Assembly: GCA_029204225.1 (NCBI GenBank)
Contig: CM055111.1
Location: 45,707,255 to 45,771,254, forward strand
Length of the DNA stretch: 64,000 nt
Direction of reading: 5' to 3'
From: Diphasiastrum complanatum
Taxonomy: Eukaryota > Streptophyta > Lycopodiopsida > Lycopodiales > Lycopodiaceae
Notes under the pieces: generated by a model
Told to the model about the DNA's origin: nothing
What the model saw: the letters and a program-made list of their open reading frames with translations, nothing else
Database searches by the model: none
Made by a program: the position numbers and the translations under genes
Shown: positions 40,373 through 51,489 of the stretch, in pieces
Layout: each line of letters opens with the position of its first letter
Numbering within the stretch: the first letter of the stretch is position 1

Positions 40373-43360
40373 TTAGTAGAGCGTTTTCTTCGCCCACCTT
40401 TGTTGGATGAGGTAGGTGGTGATGTCCTCCATAAAGTTGAGGCGGTCCAATTTCTTCAAGTCCTTTGGCATGTGAAGAGACTTGTGGCCCCCCCGCAGCC
40501 AATCTTGGTCGACCCATGTTTGGAATCGGCATGTCCATGGATCACCCTGAAGCGCAGCTCGATAATAGAAACGAGCTATTGGCAGCTGATCTTTGATTTT
40601 GTTTGAAGGTAGCGCCTTATTAACATTAAAGAATATGGATGAGAGAAAATTGTCCCATTTAGTTTCGATCCCTATCAGATGTTCCAAGTCTCGGGCGTAC
40701 GTGGCTGCCGCGCAGACTGTTGGATCAGGGCAATTTATATAGTGGTTGGCGAACGCGGTGAGAGCCCTTCTGGTGTCTATATCTGTGGTCCATCCATATT
40801 CTGATGGTACCACCGGCCAATTGAAATTTTGCAGTGTGATCTTGTCCATAGGGGTGCCGCATTCCGCCCATTTGGATCTTCGTGGACATGGTAGGGAGTG
40901 CGCGTTCACCCGTAATTGTTGTGGACTCGTCAAATAGGCTCTGATGGCAGCAGGGTCTCTTTTGAACAACTGCTGACGCCACTCTAGTTGTGGTTGGATG
41001 CCGGGTAATACTTGCAGTTCGTTGCCCTTGATTGTCTGGGCAGAAAACGATATCTGCCAGCCGCCTCTTGATGACTCGTGGGGATACTTTGATAAAAATT
41101 CGTTGATTTTCTCCTCCACGGACTTTGGTCTTCGGAAGGCCTGGCTGACAGATATTGTGCGCGATCCTCTAGATGATGTGGCTTGGCTTTGGTTGGTAGT
41201 TGCTCCTTGGCCCTGGTCTCGCCTCTCACCAGCCATATCCGTCTGTCCTTGGTCCTGGCCTTCAGACCCTTGATCTTGTTGAAATGTCCCTACTGCCTGC
41301 TGATTCTAGTCTTGGCTTGTACTGGCCTGGGCAGCGTCAAAAGTAGGTGGTGGTGGAATTACCATGGGGGTGTACTGGGCCTTCGTTTCCATGAATTTCT
41401 GGTAGGCCTTGAGGGCTTGCTTGGCATGGGCGAGCTCATGCGTTGCGCTTGTTCGATATTTGTTGAACTCCGTCTGGTAGCTGTTTAAGGTTTGGCTATA
41501 AACCTACACTTGACGCCATAGAAGATTCATTTCTGATTGAGAAAGTGACCTTGAGTCCAGTGCAGGTTCAGCTAACCAGACGAGCTTTTCTTCTTGTAAG
41601 GCTTTGACCTCCGTCCCCAGACGCGTATTCTCTGCTTCCAAAAGGTTTACATGCGCCTGAATGGGAGCAAGCCGTTGGGATGTTTTAGATTGAAGCTCCC
41701 GCACCTTCGTGGATGCTTCTGTCAACGCTTTGGAGAGGCTTTGGATATAGTTTTTGAGGCCCTCCTCCTTCTACTACAGCTTGGCAATCTCTTGGTGCTC
41801 TGCTTGTTCATGTTGTTGAGCCAAAATCAGCTCTTGCTACAGCTTGGTGATGTATGCTCGTAGTTGTGTGTTATTCGTTGCCAGATGTAGTACCCTGCTT
41901 TCCATAATGGCTTTGGCCGTTACTGCATCCAAGATGTATTTCCCCTGAGTTTGGTATGTCGTCGTTAGATCTGTGAGAGCAGTTGGTACACTGGCACTGG
42001 TAGGGGCTTTTGTTGTATCGGCCCCGACGACTTGTGGAGTATCGTCGTCATTGTCTTCTATCAGGTTCTCATTGGACCTGATGCCATCTGGGGCGGTAGG
42101 ATCAGCCCGATCTGGCGATGGTGAAAACATTGTTTGGACAAATGCGTCATCAGGCAACCATTGGTTGCCCTCCGAAATCTTTGTTGTCGAAGCGGGTGGG
42201 GTTTGAGAAGCAACTGCGGAAACAGGGGTGGGGACGGTTTGTCCGAACGAGAGGATGGGAGGAATAGAAGGAAACTGGAGGGTGGTGTGGAGTATGGAAG
42301 AAGGTGAGGATGGAGCAGAAAGCATCTGGCGTGGGGGTGAAAAATTGATGACTTGCATCCACGCCAGAGTGTCGGGAGACAATTGAGAATCAGAGGGATT
42401 GAATGGAATGGAAGCAATGGTGGCGGCAGGAGTGATGGAAGATGCGATGGTGATGGATGGAATAGTGGATACTGGAAGAGAAATAGGAGTGGTATCAACA
42501 GAAGAAACGAGAATGGAGACAGAAACAGATGTGGATGGAACAAGAAGAGAGGTAGCGACAATAGAAATTGGAGTGGGGGGTTGCACAAAAGAAGAAGTGG
42601 CGGTTGTTGATGAGGTGGTTAGTGCGGTAGTGGAGGTGCGTCTTTAGGTAGTAGGTGGAGATGTGGATGTAGAGGCAATGCCACGCATTCGTTTGTTGGT
42701 CGTTGTGTCAATAACTACAGGTTGGGAGAAGATGGATGCTTGAGATGGTGGATAAAGGTTAGTATGTGGCATGAGGGTAGACAAAAGGGATGAGCGTTGG
42801 AAACCGTGCACTTTCACCTCGAGAAGTGCCCAGGCAAAGTTACACAATAGGGGGCCTGCTGCGATTCACTCACGGTTGTTGGGTTTGATGGAGTTGGTTA
42901 GTTCTCGAATAAGGAGGCTATGCCAGTCGTATGGCACAACGGAGGGACCAAAGAATTTCAGAAAGGATTTCACTATTTGACTCAACAACTTAGACTGGAT
43001 TCTGTCTTTGCGAAATGTTCAAATAACCAAAAATTTATTCAACAGATGTGCAGCCGTCTGAATGATGGGTTCCGTGATAGCTTCTATCAGGTAACCATTG
43101 TTAGTCTGTATGGGGATTTTTGGTGCGGTTTGGGTGACGAAGGGCTTGATCAGAGTTTTGGCGTTGCGATGGGAGAAGGGCTGATGATCACTGGACATAA
43201 TGCCAATGGTAACCATCGAGTTGGCGTTAATCTTGACCTTGTATGTAGTACCTTGGTACGAGAAGTGGAAACGAGTCTTTTCCTCATCCCAGGTGGCGTA
43301 AGCGTAAAGGGCGAGGCCCATGTTAATCTCAGAATGGAAGAGCACCAGGTAAAAACCCAT
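40373..43360 (-). pseudogene. Gypsy-3 extra 3' ORF (long coiled-coil protein), broken by a few stops
   Basis: A very long reading frame between integrase and the 3' LTR, on the same strand as gag-pol. From 43360 the N-terminal part is open to 43019. A related segment with PSVVPYDWHSLLIREL follows near 42940-42870, resembling plant retrotransposon accessory domains. Then come a Ser/Thr/Pro-rich linker (42600-42100), a coiled-coil stretch from about 41940 to 41510 rich in Gln, Glu, Leu and Ala (for example NLLEAENTRLGTEVKAL), and a 287-residue C-terminal block at 41236-40373 open to the stop. Only a handful of stops and one or two shifts separate these blocks. Such ORFs are known in Tat and Athila elements. 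The function is unknown; it is not a recognisable envelope, as no signal peptide or transmembrane segment was seen. Confidence 0.7.
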
Positions 43361-44520
43361 TGCTGCTAGAAGTGGACCGGTTGTCTGTAGCCATGGCCAG
43401 AGTCTTCAGAGAATGACGAGGCCATGTTAGCAATGATGATTAGCGGTTGCAAAAATAGAGAAAACGGTGGAAAATGGAAAAGGGTGTGGAAACGGTAGAA
43501 AACTGTGAATAACGCGTGTTGGATGATAAGAAGTGTAGTTTAAAGCGCAGATTGGTGTTCAGTATGATCAAATGATAGCTGGTAGGAAGTTTGGTCACAA
43601 ACGGAGAACTTGGTAATTTCAGTGTAAATTTTGGCAGAGCTTCGCTAGCAAAGTGACAAATGACTCGAATTCAGCCCTTATATAGCGGAATTTAGAGTGC
43701 GTATTAGATGAAATCCACTTTCCCTTGCTCAATTCCACCCAAATTTTGTCAGGCACCTTCTTCACAAAATTCTAAGACCTCAAGAAAGTCTGCGAGAGTT
43801 CAGAAGGTGATTTGACTATTATGCGAAGGTTCTGCAAGGGTTCAGGCTGTCTGCGAGGGTTCAACTCTTGCAAGAAGTGATCTCTCGCACAACTTGTTTC
43901 TATGATTAGATTTTCAAGATGGGACCATGTAGGCAAGCTAATTTCACTACTCTAATTTTATTTAGACACCTTGTGAGGGTTGGTAAGTTGATCTTGATGC
44001 TCTGCAAGGGTTCTAAAAATTTAGCTTCTGAGAATCATCGCACACACTACAAAATGGTGATTCCTCCATCAGGAACTCTCGTAGAGATTTTCATGGATGC
44101 ATCTAAGTCAGATCTGGTGACTGTCCAAGTTTCAAGAGCTATCTCCCAGGGGATCTCAAAAAATCATGAGAAAAGTGCTCTTTTAGAGTGTTTTCAGATG
44201 AGATCTCAAAATGTTTTGATTTTTAACTTTTGTAAACTGGTAATTAGCTTCATCCATGCTTGATCTGACTATTTGTGGTTCTCTGAAAGTCTGATGGATA
44301 CTTGGTAGTAGATCCATCAATCAGTCTGATGATCTGCTTCTTTCTTGATCCTATCTGGATCTGGATCCTTCTTTATTCTGATGGATTTGTCCGATTTTGC
44401 CAGATCTGGCTGAATCTGAATGGATCTAGCTTGATTTGGCTTGACCTTCTTAGATCTAGCGGTGATGGTTTAGTAGAATAGCTTTTCGTAATGCGCCATT
44501 GCCAATCTGGATCTATCTTA
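43361..44520 (-). other. Gypsy-3 spacer between integrase and extra ORF
   Basis: No coding content. It contains several TGCGAGAGTT/AACTCTCGTA-type motifs (43780-44090) like those of the leader, and a stretch rich in GATCTGGATC-like words at 44340-44470. The equivalent segment is present in Gypsy-4 at 61605-62130. Confidence 0.6.
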
Positions 44521-45740
44521 CTACGGTGGCCAGTATTTGTGCAACCGGCTACCGTTGATGGGTGTATCGAATGGTGTCCCATCTAGCTTTTCCAGGTTCA
44601 CGGCTCTATGATTAAAAATTTCCTTGATTCTATAAGGACCTTCGCCTGTGAATTTTAACTTTTCCTTGATCGCCTTAGTTTTATACATTAGGACCAGATC
44701 TCTGGAGCGAAGATCTTTCTTTTGTAACCTATGACTATGCCATGTCTTGCATCTTTCCTTTTCAACTGCCAGTGCATGCACCGCTAGTAAGCGTGTTTCA
44801 CAGAGTTTATGCAAAGATTTGTGACGTAGTTGTAGAGATTTGGACTCATTAAGACATTGCATGGTGGCAATCCTTAATGAAGGAATAAAGACTCTACTGG
44901 CATTACAGCATCCTGACCATATACCAATTGGAAGGGTGTTTGATCAGTGCTTCCTTTATATGCTATCCTGAATGCCCACAGTGCAACATGCAACTTATGT
45001 TCCCAATCCAATCTGCTAGCTTCAACTGTTTTCGTGAGCATGCTACACAGGATCTTATTGGATGATTCTGCTTGCCCATTACCACGAGGATAACAAGGCG
45101 TACTGGTTCTGTGGATCACGAAGAATTCCTCCAACAGGACCTTGATGGTCTCGTTGATGAAATGGCTTCCACGATCGCTGACTAGCTCCAGTGGGCATCC
45201 GAAGTGTATAATGATATTTTCATAAAGGAACTTGGCAGTGGTCCTAGCATCAACTACTCCTACTACCTTGGCTTCGACCCATTTGGTGAGGTAGTCTGTG
45301 GCTATGATTATGTATCGAGCCTGAGAACTCCTTGCTGCAGGGTGAATTGGATCGATGTAATCCAATCCCCACTTTTTGAATGGTGCTTGGGCTAAGATCG
45401 GGTGTAGTAAGTCGTAATTCAATCTCGTTGGTCTCCTTGCCCTTTGGCACACATCGCACTATTTCAAGTATTCCTCTATATCCTTATGAATCGTTGGCCA
45501 CCAACATCCTGATTGCAGGATCTTGTGAACTGTAATGTCAGATGCAAAATGACCTCCACCCATGCCTTCATGTGAAAGCGAAACGATCTGGGTGGCCTCA
45601 TGAGGAAGAATACACTGCCGAAGAATTCCATCTGGACCTCTTCGATACAACTGGCTGGCAATCAATTGATAAGGTCTAGCCTTTAAGATCAATTTTCGCT
45701 GTTTTACCTTTGATAAAGATTTGTCTGGTTGGCCCCGCAT
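44521..45740 (-). pseudogene. Gypsy-3 integrase
   Basis: Minus-strand order: zinc-binding N-terminus with HEGMGGGHF and CDVCQR (45590-45440), interrupted by a TAG just before CDVCQR; catalytic core with D in WGLDYIDPIHP (about 45370), D in SDRGSHFINE (about 45170) and E in GNGQAESSNK (about 45075); C-terminal module with TGEGPYRIKEIF (about 44640), a GPY/F-type domain, ending at 44521. One stop lies near 44880. The DDE residues are all present, so only the nonsense changes inactivate it. Gypsy-4 has lost this whole gene by deletion. Confidence 0.9.
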
Positions 45741-46298
45741 TAGATATTCAACAATGTTGGCAGCTCATTCTGGTACTGTGTCCATGTAAAATAAGGCAGC
45801 ATCTGCCAGCTCATCGTCGGGTTTGTTTGCAATCTCCTTCCCTTTGATTCGTGACACATGATCTGCCATGTAATGTTGTTTTCCCTTGTGAACTACTATC
45901 CGAAAATCAAAATCCAACAGCAGAAGTAGCCATCTGGTGATTCTTCCAGTGTTTCAAGTTTTATTAATGAGATAGAGCAAGGGTTGATGGTCCATATAAA
46001 AAGCAAAATGTGTGGCCATCAAGTAGTGTCAAAATTTTTTAACCACATAGATCATTACTAGTGCTTCTCACTCTATGGTTGAATAATTCATTTCGGTATC
46101 ACTGAGCTGTCAGCTTGCAAATCGGATTGGAAATTTTTTTTTGTGTTCACCTAGCTGGGATAAGACTGCTCCAATAGCATACTTTGATGCGTCCGTATGC
46201 ACGTGGAACTCAATGGACCAATTGGGTGGGTGTAAGATTGGTGCTGAAACCAATGCATCCTTAAGCTTCTGAAAGCCTTTAGGGCTTCCTCGTTCCAA
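45741..46298 (-). pseudogene. Gypsy-3 RNase H
   Basis: RNase H joined to RT. It starts near FHVHTDASKYAIGAVL (first catalytic Asp, about 46205) and continues through the segment YSTIE-stop-EALVMIY (about 46080), a DHQPLLYL segment (about 45995) and KQHYMADHVSR (about 45870), which is the typical C-terminal Asp region. At least four in-frame stops are present between 46110 and 45770. Confidence 0.8.
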
Positions 46299-47276
46299 TG
46301 TGGATCTGTTGTGAGTTTGTAAATTGGTCGGGCTAACTCCGCAAAATTAAGAATGAAGATCCAATAATAGTTAGCATGACCCATGAAAATGTAGACCTCG
46401 TGGATCATCCCCAGAGGTGGTAGATCAACAATGATTTTGATCTTAGATAGATCTGTGGTGATCCCGTGTCTTGACACTATATGGCCGAGAATCAAGCCAT
46501 GTGTCACCTAGAATTGACATTTTTCTGGATTCAGGGAGATCTGGTATTCACGGCATTTTTGTAACACCTTTGCCAAGTTGGATAAGTGTTCTGAATCTGG
46601 TCCATGCATGCACAAATCGTCCAAGAAAATCTCCAAAAAATTTTGCAAATAATCTTTGAATGCCGTCTGCATGACTCGTTGGAAAGTGCTTGGGGCATTG
46701 CAAAGTCCGAAAGGCATCACTTTATAGGCATAGGTTCCCCATTCCATGGCGAATGTTATTTTGTGCTGGCCCTGGGGGGCTATCTTCAGCTGGTTGTAGC
46801 CGCTGAAGCTGTCTAGAAAATTGTAGGCTTCGGCGCCCACTACCCTATCGAGGACACTTTCCATAAATGGTAAAGGAAAATGGTCCTTTTTGGTGACTAC
46901 ATTTAGCGCTTTTAGATTCACAAAAATCTGCATTTTGTCGTTCTTCTTGGGTACTATAACTATCGATGATACTCATTCCGTGCTGGATTTCATAGATGAA
47001 ATCTGCATCCATCAGCTTTTCCAACTCATGCTTGACCATCTCAGTATAATTTGGGTTGCAGCTATAATAACGGCTTACCTTGGGGACTGCTCCGTCCACC
47101 AAGGGTATGGTGTGTTGGACTACTATTGGTGGAATGCCCTTCAGGTCACTATATCTCCATGCAAAACAATCTTTATGTTCCACCAACAACGATCGTAGTC
47201 TCTTGAACTGTGTGGGTGTTAACTGCTCCCCCACATGCACTATCTTTTCTTCTTCACCTGGCTCGGCAAGGTTCAT
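46299..47276 (-). pseudogene. Gypsy-3 reverse transcriptase
   Basis: The frame from 47276 encodes the N-terminal pol linker and RT fingers (HTIPLVDGAVPKVSRYY, DADFIYEIQHG). A frameshift near 46960 moves the core to the frame at 46933-46508, with FLDSFSGYNQLKIAP (about 46800), MPFGLCNAPSTFQRVM (about 46715) and active site IFLDDLCMHG (about 46630; the usual Y/F-x-DD is kept as FLDD). A stop at 46508 precedes the thumb segment LGHIVSRHGI (to about 46310), and a further frame change leads into RNase H. Catalytic residues are intact but the gene is not readable through. Confidence 0.9.
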
Positions 47277-47422
47277 CAGCTGTGTTCACGCAAGTCCCTC
47301 GAAGACTTGTTCCGCTGCTAACTGACTTTGATCAGGTTCTCTCTGGGCTTGCGACATCATGATTACCACATCGTCCAAGGTATAGTTCTTGAAAGTCTCA
47401 AGCATCTCGTGAAGTGGCGATG

Positions 47423-48568
47423 TCAAGATTCCTCTTTCAACATATTGATCTTAGCCCAACTGGTTATTTTTTTATTTTCTGTCACATGTGTAGAAGATGA
47501 CGCTGTATCTGAGTCCAACTTGATTGACTTCAAGGACTCCAATACTTTATTTTTGCTCTTTTTTGTCATCTCGGTGGATTCATCCTTGTTATCCTTCAAC
47601 GAGACTACCGTGACATTCGCCTCATGGTTGCGAATATCCACATCCACTGTAGCTATCGCCTCATCAGGTAGATCACTCCAATGGATCACTTGTTTGTAGC
47701 GCTGCTTCAACTGATTCTTCTTATTCGCAGGTGCCTTGGGTGGATCAACCCTTGAGACTTTTGCCATAGCAAACTTTTGTGGTGGTTGAGCTAGTACGTT
47801 CCTGATTCCGTAACGATCTGGGTCCATGTGGTGTAAGACCTGTTCATTAGTTAGCTCAATCTCTCTATTATAAGTTAGAGCATGTTGCCAAGGGACCAAA
47901 TCATCGTCCACTGGGTTCTCAATAGGTTCCGCTGACAGCCATGCTACGTTTATCATATTCACCCCAAATGTGATGGGTGTGTCCATAGTGTAACACTTGG
48001 GTGAAGATGTACTAGGTTCTGGATCTGATTCATATTGACATGCCTGGCAGTCAATAGTTGCTAATGCATCTGTCCATATCACGAGATCCGTCTCTGAATG
48101 ATAGTGACCCCCCTTGGCTGCCCTTGGGCGATCAATCATGTGATCTGCCATGGATGATCCGTCATCAGCTTTGGGTGCAATAGGTTTCACCGCCCATGTG
48201 GTTGGATCAACATTTACAGCCTGCTCTCTGTTCTCGAAGGTGAGTTTTCTCGTACCCCAATTGTGTACTACTTGCGTAGTTCTCAACCATGCTCTTCCCA
48301 GTAAAACACGGTATGCAGATGGAGATTCAGGTATATCCATGACTACAAAAGTAATCACAAACTGCATGCCTACTATCTTTACAGGGATATCGGCAACTAC
48401 ACCTTTTGGTTTCACACAGGATTGATCAGCTAGCTTGATGGCGAATCTTGTTGGCTTCAATCCTTGTAAACCCCATTTTTCATACAAAGTAGTGGAGATC
48501 AAATTGACACCCGATCCTCCATCTACCACTGCCGCCTCGTCCTCGTATCTCTTATGTTTGATTGGCAA
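47423..48568 (-). CDS. Gypsy-3 protease and pol linker, open frame
   Basis: A 381-residue open frame and the longest intact Gypsy frame here. The aspartic protease occupies about the first 130 residues: active site VVDGGSGVNLIS at residues 14-25 and the second conserved segment VLLGRAWL near residue 89. The rest is a charged linker to RT with acidic and Lys-rich stretches. The ATG at 48568 is internal: the frame stays open upstream to a stop near 48710, so protease is probably made as part of a polyprotein with gag. It ends at a stop that, relative to Gypsy-4, falls before the HEMLETFKNYTLDD linker of RT, indicating a frameshift near 47425. Confidence 0.85.
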   Translation of the reverse strand: MPIKHKRYEDEAAVVDGGSGVNLISTTLYEKWGLQGLKPTRFAIKLADQSCVKPKGVVADIPVKIVGMQFVITFVVMDIPESPSAYRVLLGRAWLRTTQVVHNWGTRKLTFENREQAVNVDPTTWAVKPIAPKADDGSSMADHMIDRPRAAKGGHYHSETDLVIWTDALATIDCQACQYESDPEPSTSSPKCYTMDTPITFGVNMINVAWLSAEPIENPVDDDLVPWQHALTYNREIELTNEQVLHHMDPDRYGIRNVLAQPPQKFAMAKVSRVDPPKAPANKKNQLKQRYKQVIHWSDLPDEAIATVDVDIRNHEANVTVVSLKDNKDESTEMTKKSKNKVLESLKSIKLDSDTASSSTHVTENKKITSWAKINMLKEES

Positions 48569-48971
48569 AGTGATGTTGTGTTTCTCACTTTCCCATGCTG
48601 CTCCAATGTGGAGGACGTTAGTTGTTTCTTCATAGCCCGTACAATATATGGGCTCAGACGCTACTAGATCCTCATCCGCTTTGGCCCATTCAGCTAGAAG
48701 CCTTTTCGCTTATGGTGCAATCCACAGTAGAGTGGTAAACTAACACGGCTTGACAGTAAAAGTGTGAGCCTTTCAATGTGTGGTTCCTCAGGCTCCACTA
48801 TGTGAAAAGGTGATTCATGTTCGTGCAACCGATCATTCTGATTAGTGCGCAATGGTGAGCAGGATTATCTGTTTCTTGCTCTTTTTTGTCCGCTTGTGCT
48901 TTCTGTACCCAGTGTCTTATTTTCTAGTACTGTCTTCTTTCTTCCCTCACATTCGGATATGACACTGAAGT
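48569..48971 (-). other. Gypsy-3 gag-protease junction
   Basis: Degenerate sequence between the gag stop at 48972 and the protease frame. It aligns with 59577-59980 of Gypsy-4, where the 59736 frame begins. It codes for an acidic linker with stops. Confidence 0.5.
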
Positions 48972-50587
48972 TCAGGGTTGGTCGTCAGTGACCGATGGTG
49001 GTGGTGAAGGAGCCACTTCCTTCCTCTTTCGTGTTCGCATAACAACTAATACAGGAGCATGGAATTGTCGTCCTTCCGATGGCATCCCTTTTGGAACTGC
49101 TGGTTGCTGTATTGCAATGAAGTTCAGAGGTGCACTGGTTCCAGGTTTAAATGGACAATTCTTGTAACAATGTTCGTAACCGCATTCTCGACAGAAGGAT
49201 GTATATTGTCCCTTGTAGGGACATTCTACAATTCTGTGTCCTTTGCTGCATCTGTAGCAGCCGTAATTTCTTTCGCCTTGACGCTGAGTTTGAGTTGCAT
49301 AGGCCGCAACATATTCATTTATGGCAGGATCCATAAATGGCTCATCTGATCCGTACCATTGCTGCTGCTCAGGTTGAGGTGGCATTTACATCTCTGGTTC
49401 TGCTGTTGTCAAGTTTACATGGGCCATTTGTTGATTGGCTGGCCCTGGTGGAGCAGGTAAGGTCATACGTTGTGGTTGATTTGGTGCACGTACCTTGGTG
49501 CCCTGTTGGGTGCCCCTTGATGGTAAGGATAGGAAGTCTGATAAGGACTTCTCTTCTGTTGCACAATCCGGGGGTTGAACGGGCAAAATGTTGTATCGTG
49601 CGATGTTGCATTGCACAGCAAAATTTATATGTCAGTATCAGATTTTCCTTTAGGACTGGACAATCGTTCGCTGTATGGTTTTGCCTGCACACTGAACACC
49701 ATACATTTTCACGTCTTGGATACTGCAGCTGGTTTGGTTCTGGTTGATGTGACGTTACTGCTACAGCTCCTTTAAGGCCTTCAGTTTCTGGTCAAACTGC
49801 GTCGTAAGTTGCTCCATCTGTTGTTTGTGTAATTTTGTCATTTGCTCCAACAACAGTTCATTGGATGGAGCAGATGTGTTTGATAATGATGATGCTAACG
49901 AGGGAGTAGGGGTGTGGGTGGATGGATAGTCATTGTCAGATCTTTCATTCTCTTTCCTGATGGCATCTTCCATAGCTTCTTGCAGAGTAGCGTACTTCTC
50001 CCGTCGTTTTAGTTCTCTTCTGATGCTTTGTGGTAGTCCAGATAGGAACCACATGATCACCGCGTGATCGGGAGTTAGGGCTGCACTACATTTGGATCAT
50101 AAGTGTTTGATCCGCTCAATATAGTCCCTGATCCTTTCTCGTTTTCCCATCTTGACTTTGCTCAGCAGGAGAAACGGGTCTTCCAGGAACTTTTTGGTTT
50201 AAAGCGCATAATGAGAGCCGCCTTAACCGCTTCCCAGGTGGATTTTTCATCCTCTGATAGGTTGAAAAACTAATCCTGAGCCACTGCAAATAAGGACATG
50301 GGGAACAACATCAACTTCTCCACAGGTGTCTGTTCACCATAGATTTCACAAGCTTGCTCGTAGATCTGAAGGAATCAGATGGGATCTGATGATCCGTCGT
50401 ATTTTGGTATTTCCATCCATGGTGCTCTCCGGACTACTTGCAAGGGAGCGACAGGTACGGGTTGGCCCATTGGATCCATTGGTGCTGGTTCCGGTTCTGC
50501 CTCTTGTTGCACAGTTGCTAATCTGGGAAGGTGTGGTGCTTGATTTGCTATCCTTCGTGCTATTGATCGTCTCAATCTTAGATTCAT
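48972..50587 (-). pseudogene. gag: Gypsy-3 gag
   Basis: The ATG at 50587 opens the frame that carries the gag core: MEIPKYDGSSDP (about 50400), FFNLSEDEKSTWEAV (about 50250), ALIMRFKPKKF, DYIERIKHL-stop-SKCSAAL (about 50110), WFLSGLPQSIRREL (about 50035) and a Gln-rich helical tail to 49761. After shifts the nucleocapsid follows, with CSVCRQNHTANDCP-type and CYRCSKGHRIVEC (49290-49250) plus CRECGYEHCYKNC zinc motifs, and stops at 48972. Core stops at 50374 and near 50270 and 50112. The one at 50112 is also present, as a different stop codon, in Gypsy-4. The frame at 50346-50663 is an out-of-phase shadow. Confidence 0.85.
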
Positions 50588-50663
50588 CGGATGGTGGGTT
50601 CCAAAGTGATTTTATCTTGCTTATACAGTAGAATGCAGTCTGGATCTCTAAGGATCTGATCAA

Positions 50664-51233
50664 TCTGATCGGCCGGAAGTGAATTTTAGGCCCTTTACGG
50701 TGGGGTTTTTTTATAACTTTTTATTCCTTGCACTCATTGACTTGAGATTTTGACAGTAGCTGGATCTGATGCAGATCTTTCCACTGATCTAGTCTGCGAG
50801 GGTTCTCTTGTGCGAGGGTTGGCTGTGCGAGGGTTTTTTAGCTATTTTGTAGGTGAAAAACTTGATATCTTTTAGATCTCTGGGAAGTAGCTCTCACAAG
50901 GCTCACAGTAACTAGATCTAGGTCAGATCTCACTATAGAATTCTCTGCAAAAGTTAAATCTCACAAGAAGTGAAAATTTCACTATCTGCGAGGGTTCAAA
51001 ACCACCTTTTTGGCTTGATCTTCTCCAGATCTTCACACTAACTCTCACAGGCTTCATCACTGATGTAAATTGACATTCTGAATCGATTGAGAGGGTCTAC
51101 GAGAGTTCTTACTAGAAGGATTTGCTAGATCTTCACTTTTTAGTGATTTTTTTGCACTTAAATCCAATTTTCTGCTCACTAGAATCAAACTAACTCTTGC
51201 AAGCTCTTCTGTGTCTTGGTCTCACTGAGATGG
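50664..51233 (-). repeat. Gypsy-3 leader fragment
   Basis: Homologous to positions 1-293 and beyond of Gypsy-1, with the same TGCGAGGGTT/AACTCTCGCA motif arrays (50795-51205). It ends abruptly at 51233 against an unrelated LTR fragment. Confidence 0.75.
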
Positions 51234-51489
51234 TCTTGGGATGTCGAAGAATCAAAAGGCTGGTTAGTTTCTTGATTCTTGGACTTCTAACATGCTATAG
51301 ATTAGTTTTTGTTGCTTGTTTTGTCAATTAATGCAAGTAAAGTATGTAGGATCTGATTTTAGTTCATTTTGCAGCAAAGTAGAAGTAGAATTTCACTGTT
51401 TGTTCAACGGATCTGCACTCTGATTTTACAATTGAGCGTTTTGGCATGTATGAGTGGTTGTTTATGCATGTGCATTAGTTCAAGAGTGA
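51234..51489 (+). repeat. LTR fragment of the C family
   Basis: It matches 24957-25110 of C2 and, for its first 70 bp, 6335-6405 and 11948-12015 of C1 (CTTGGGATGT, AGAATCAAAAGGCTGGTT). It has no LTR ends and is sandwiched between two truncations, so it probably arrived by recombination or end-joining, not as an insertion. Confidence 0.7.

Larger units (their letters stand above)
39518..51233 (-). mobile_element. Gypsy-3: long Tat/Athila-like element with extra 3' ORF, 5' end lost
   Basis: In element order: leader (51233 down to 50588), gag, protease, RT, RNase H, integrase with a GPY-type C-terminus, a spacer, a long extra ORF on the same strand, and the 3' LTR (39518-40326). The 5' LTR, the PBS and the first part of the leader are missing: the leader breaks at 51233, at the point equivalent to 293 in Gypsy-1. 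At about 11.7 kb without the 5' LTR it is long for a Gypsy element, as expected of the Tat/Athila group. All genes but the protease frame carry stops or frameshifts. Confidence 0.9.

Noticed and set aside
42061-42588. 175-codon proline/leucine-rich minus-strand ORF
   Set aside because: Out-of-phase shadow of the Ser/Thr/Pro-rich linker of the Gypsy-3 extra ORF.
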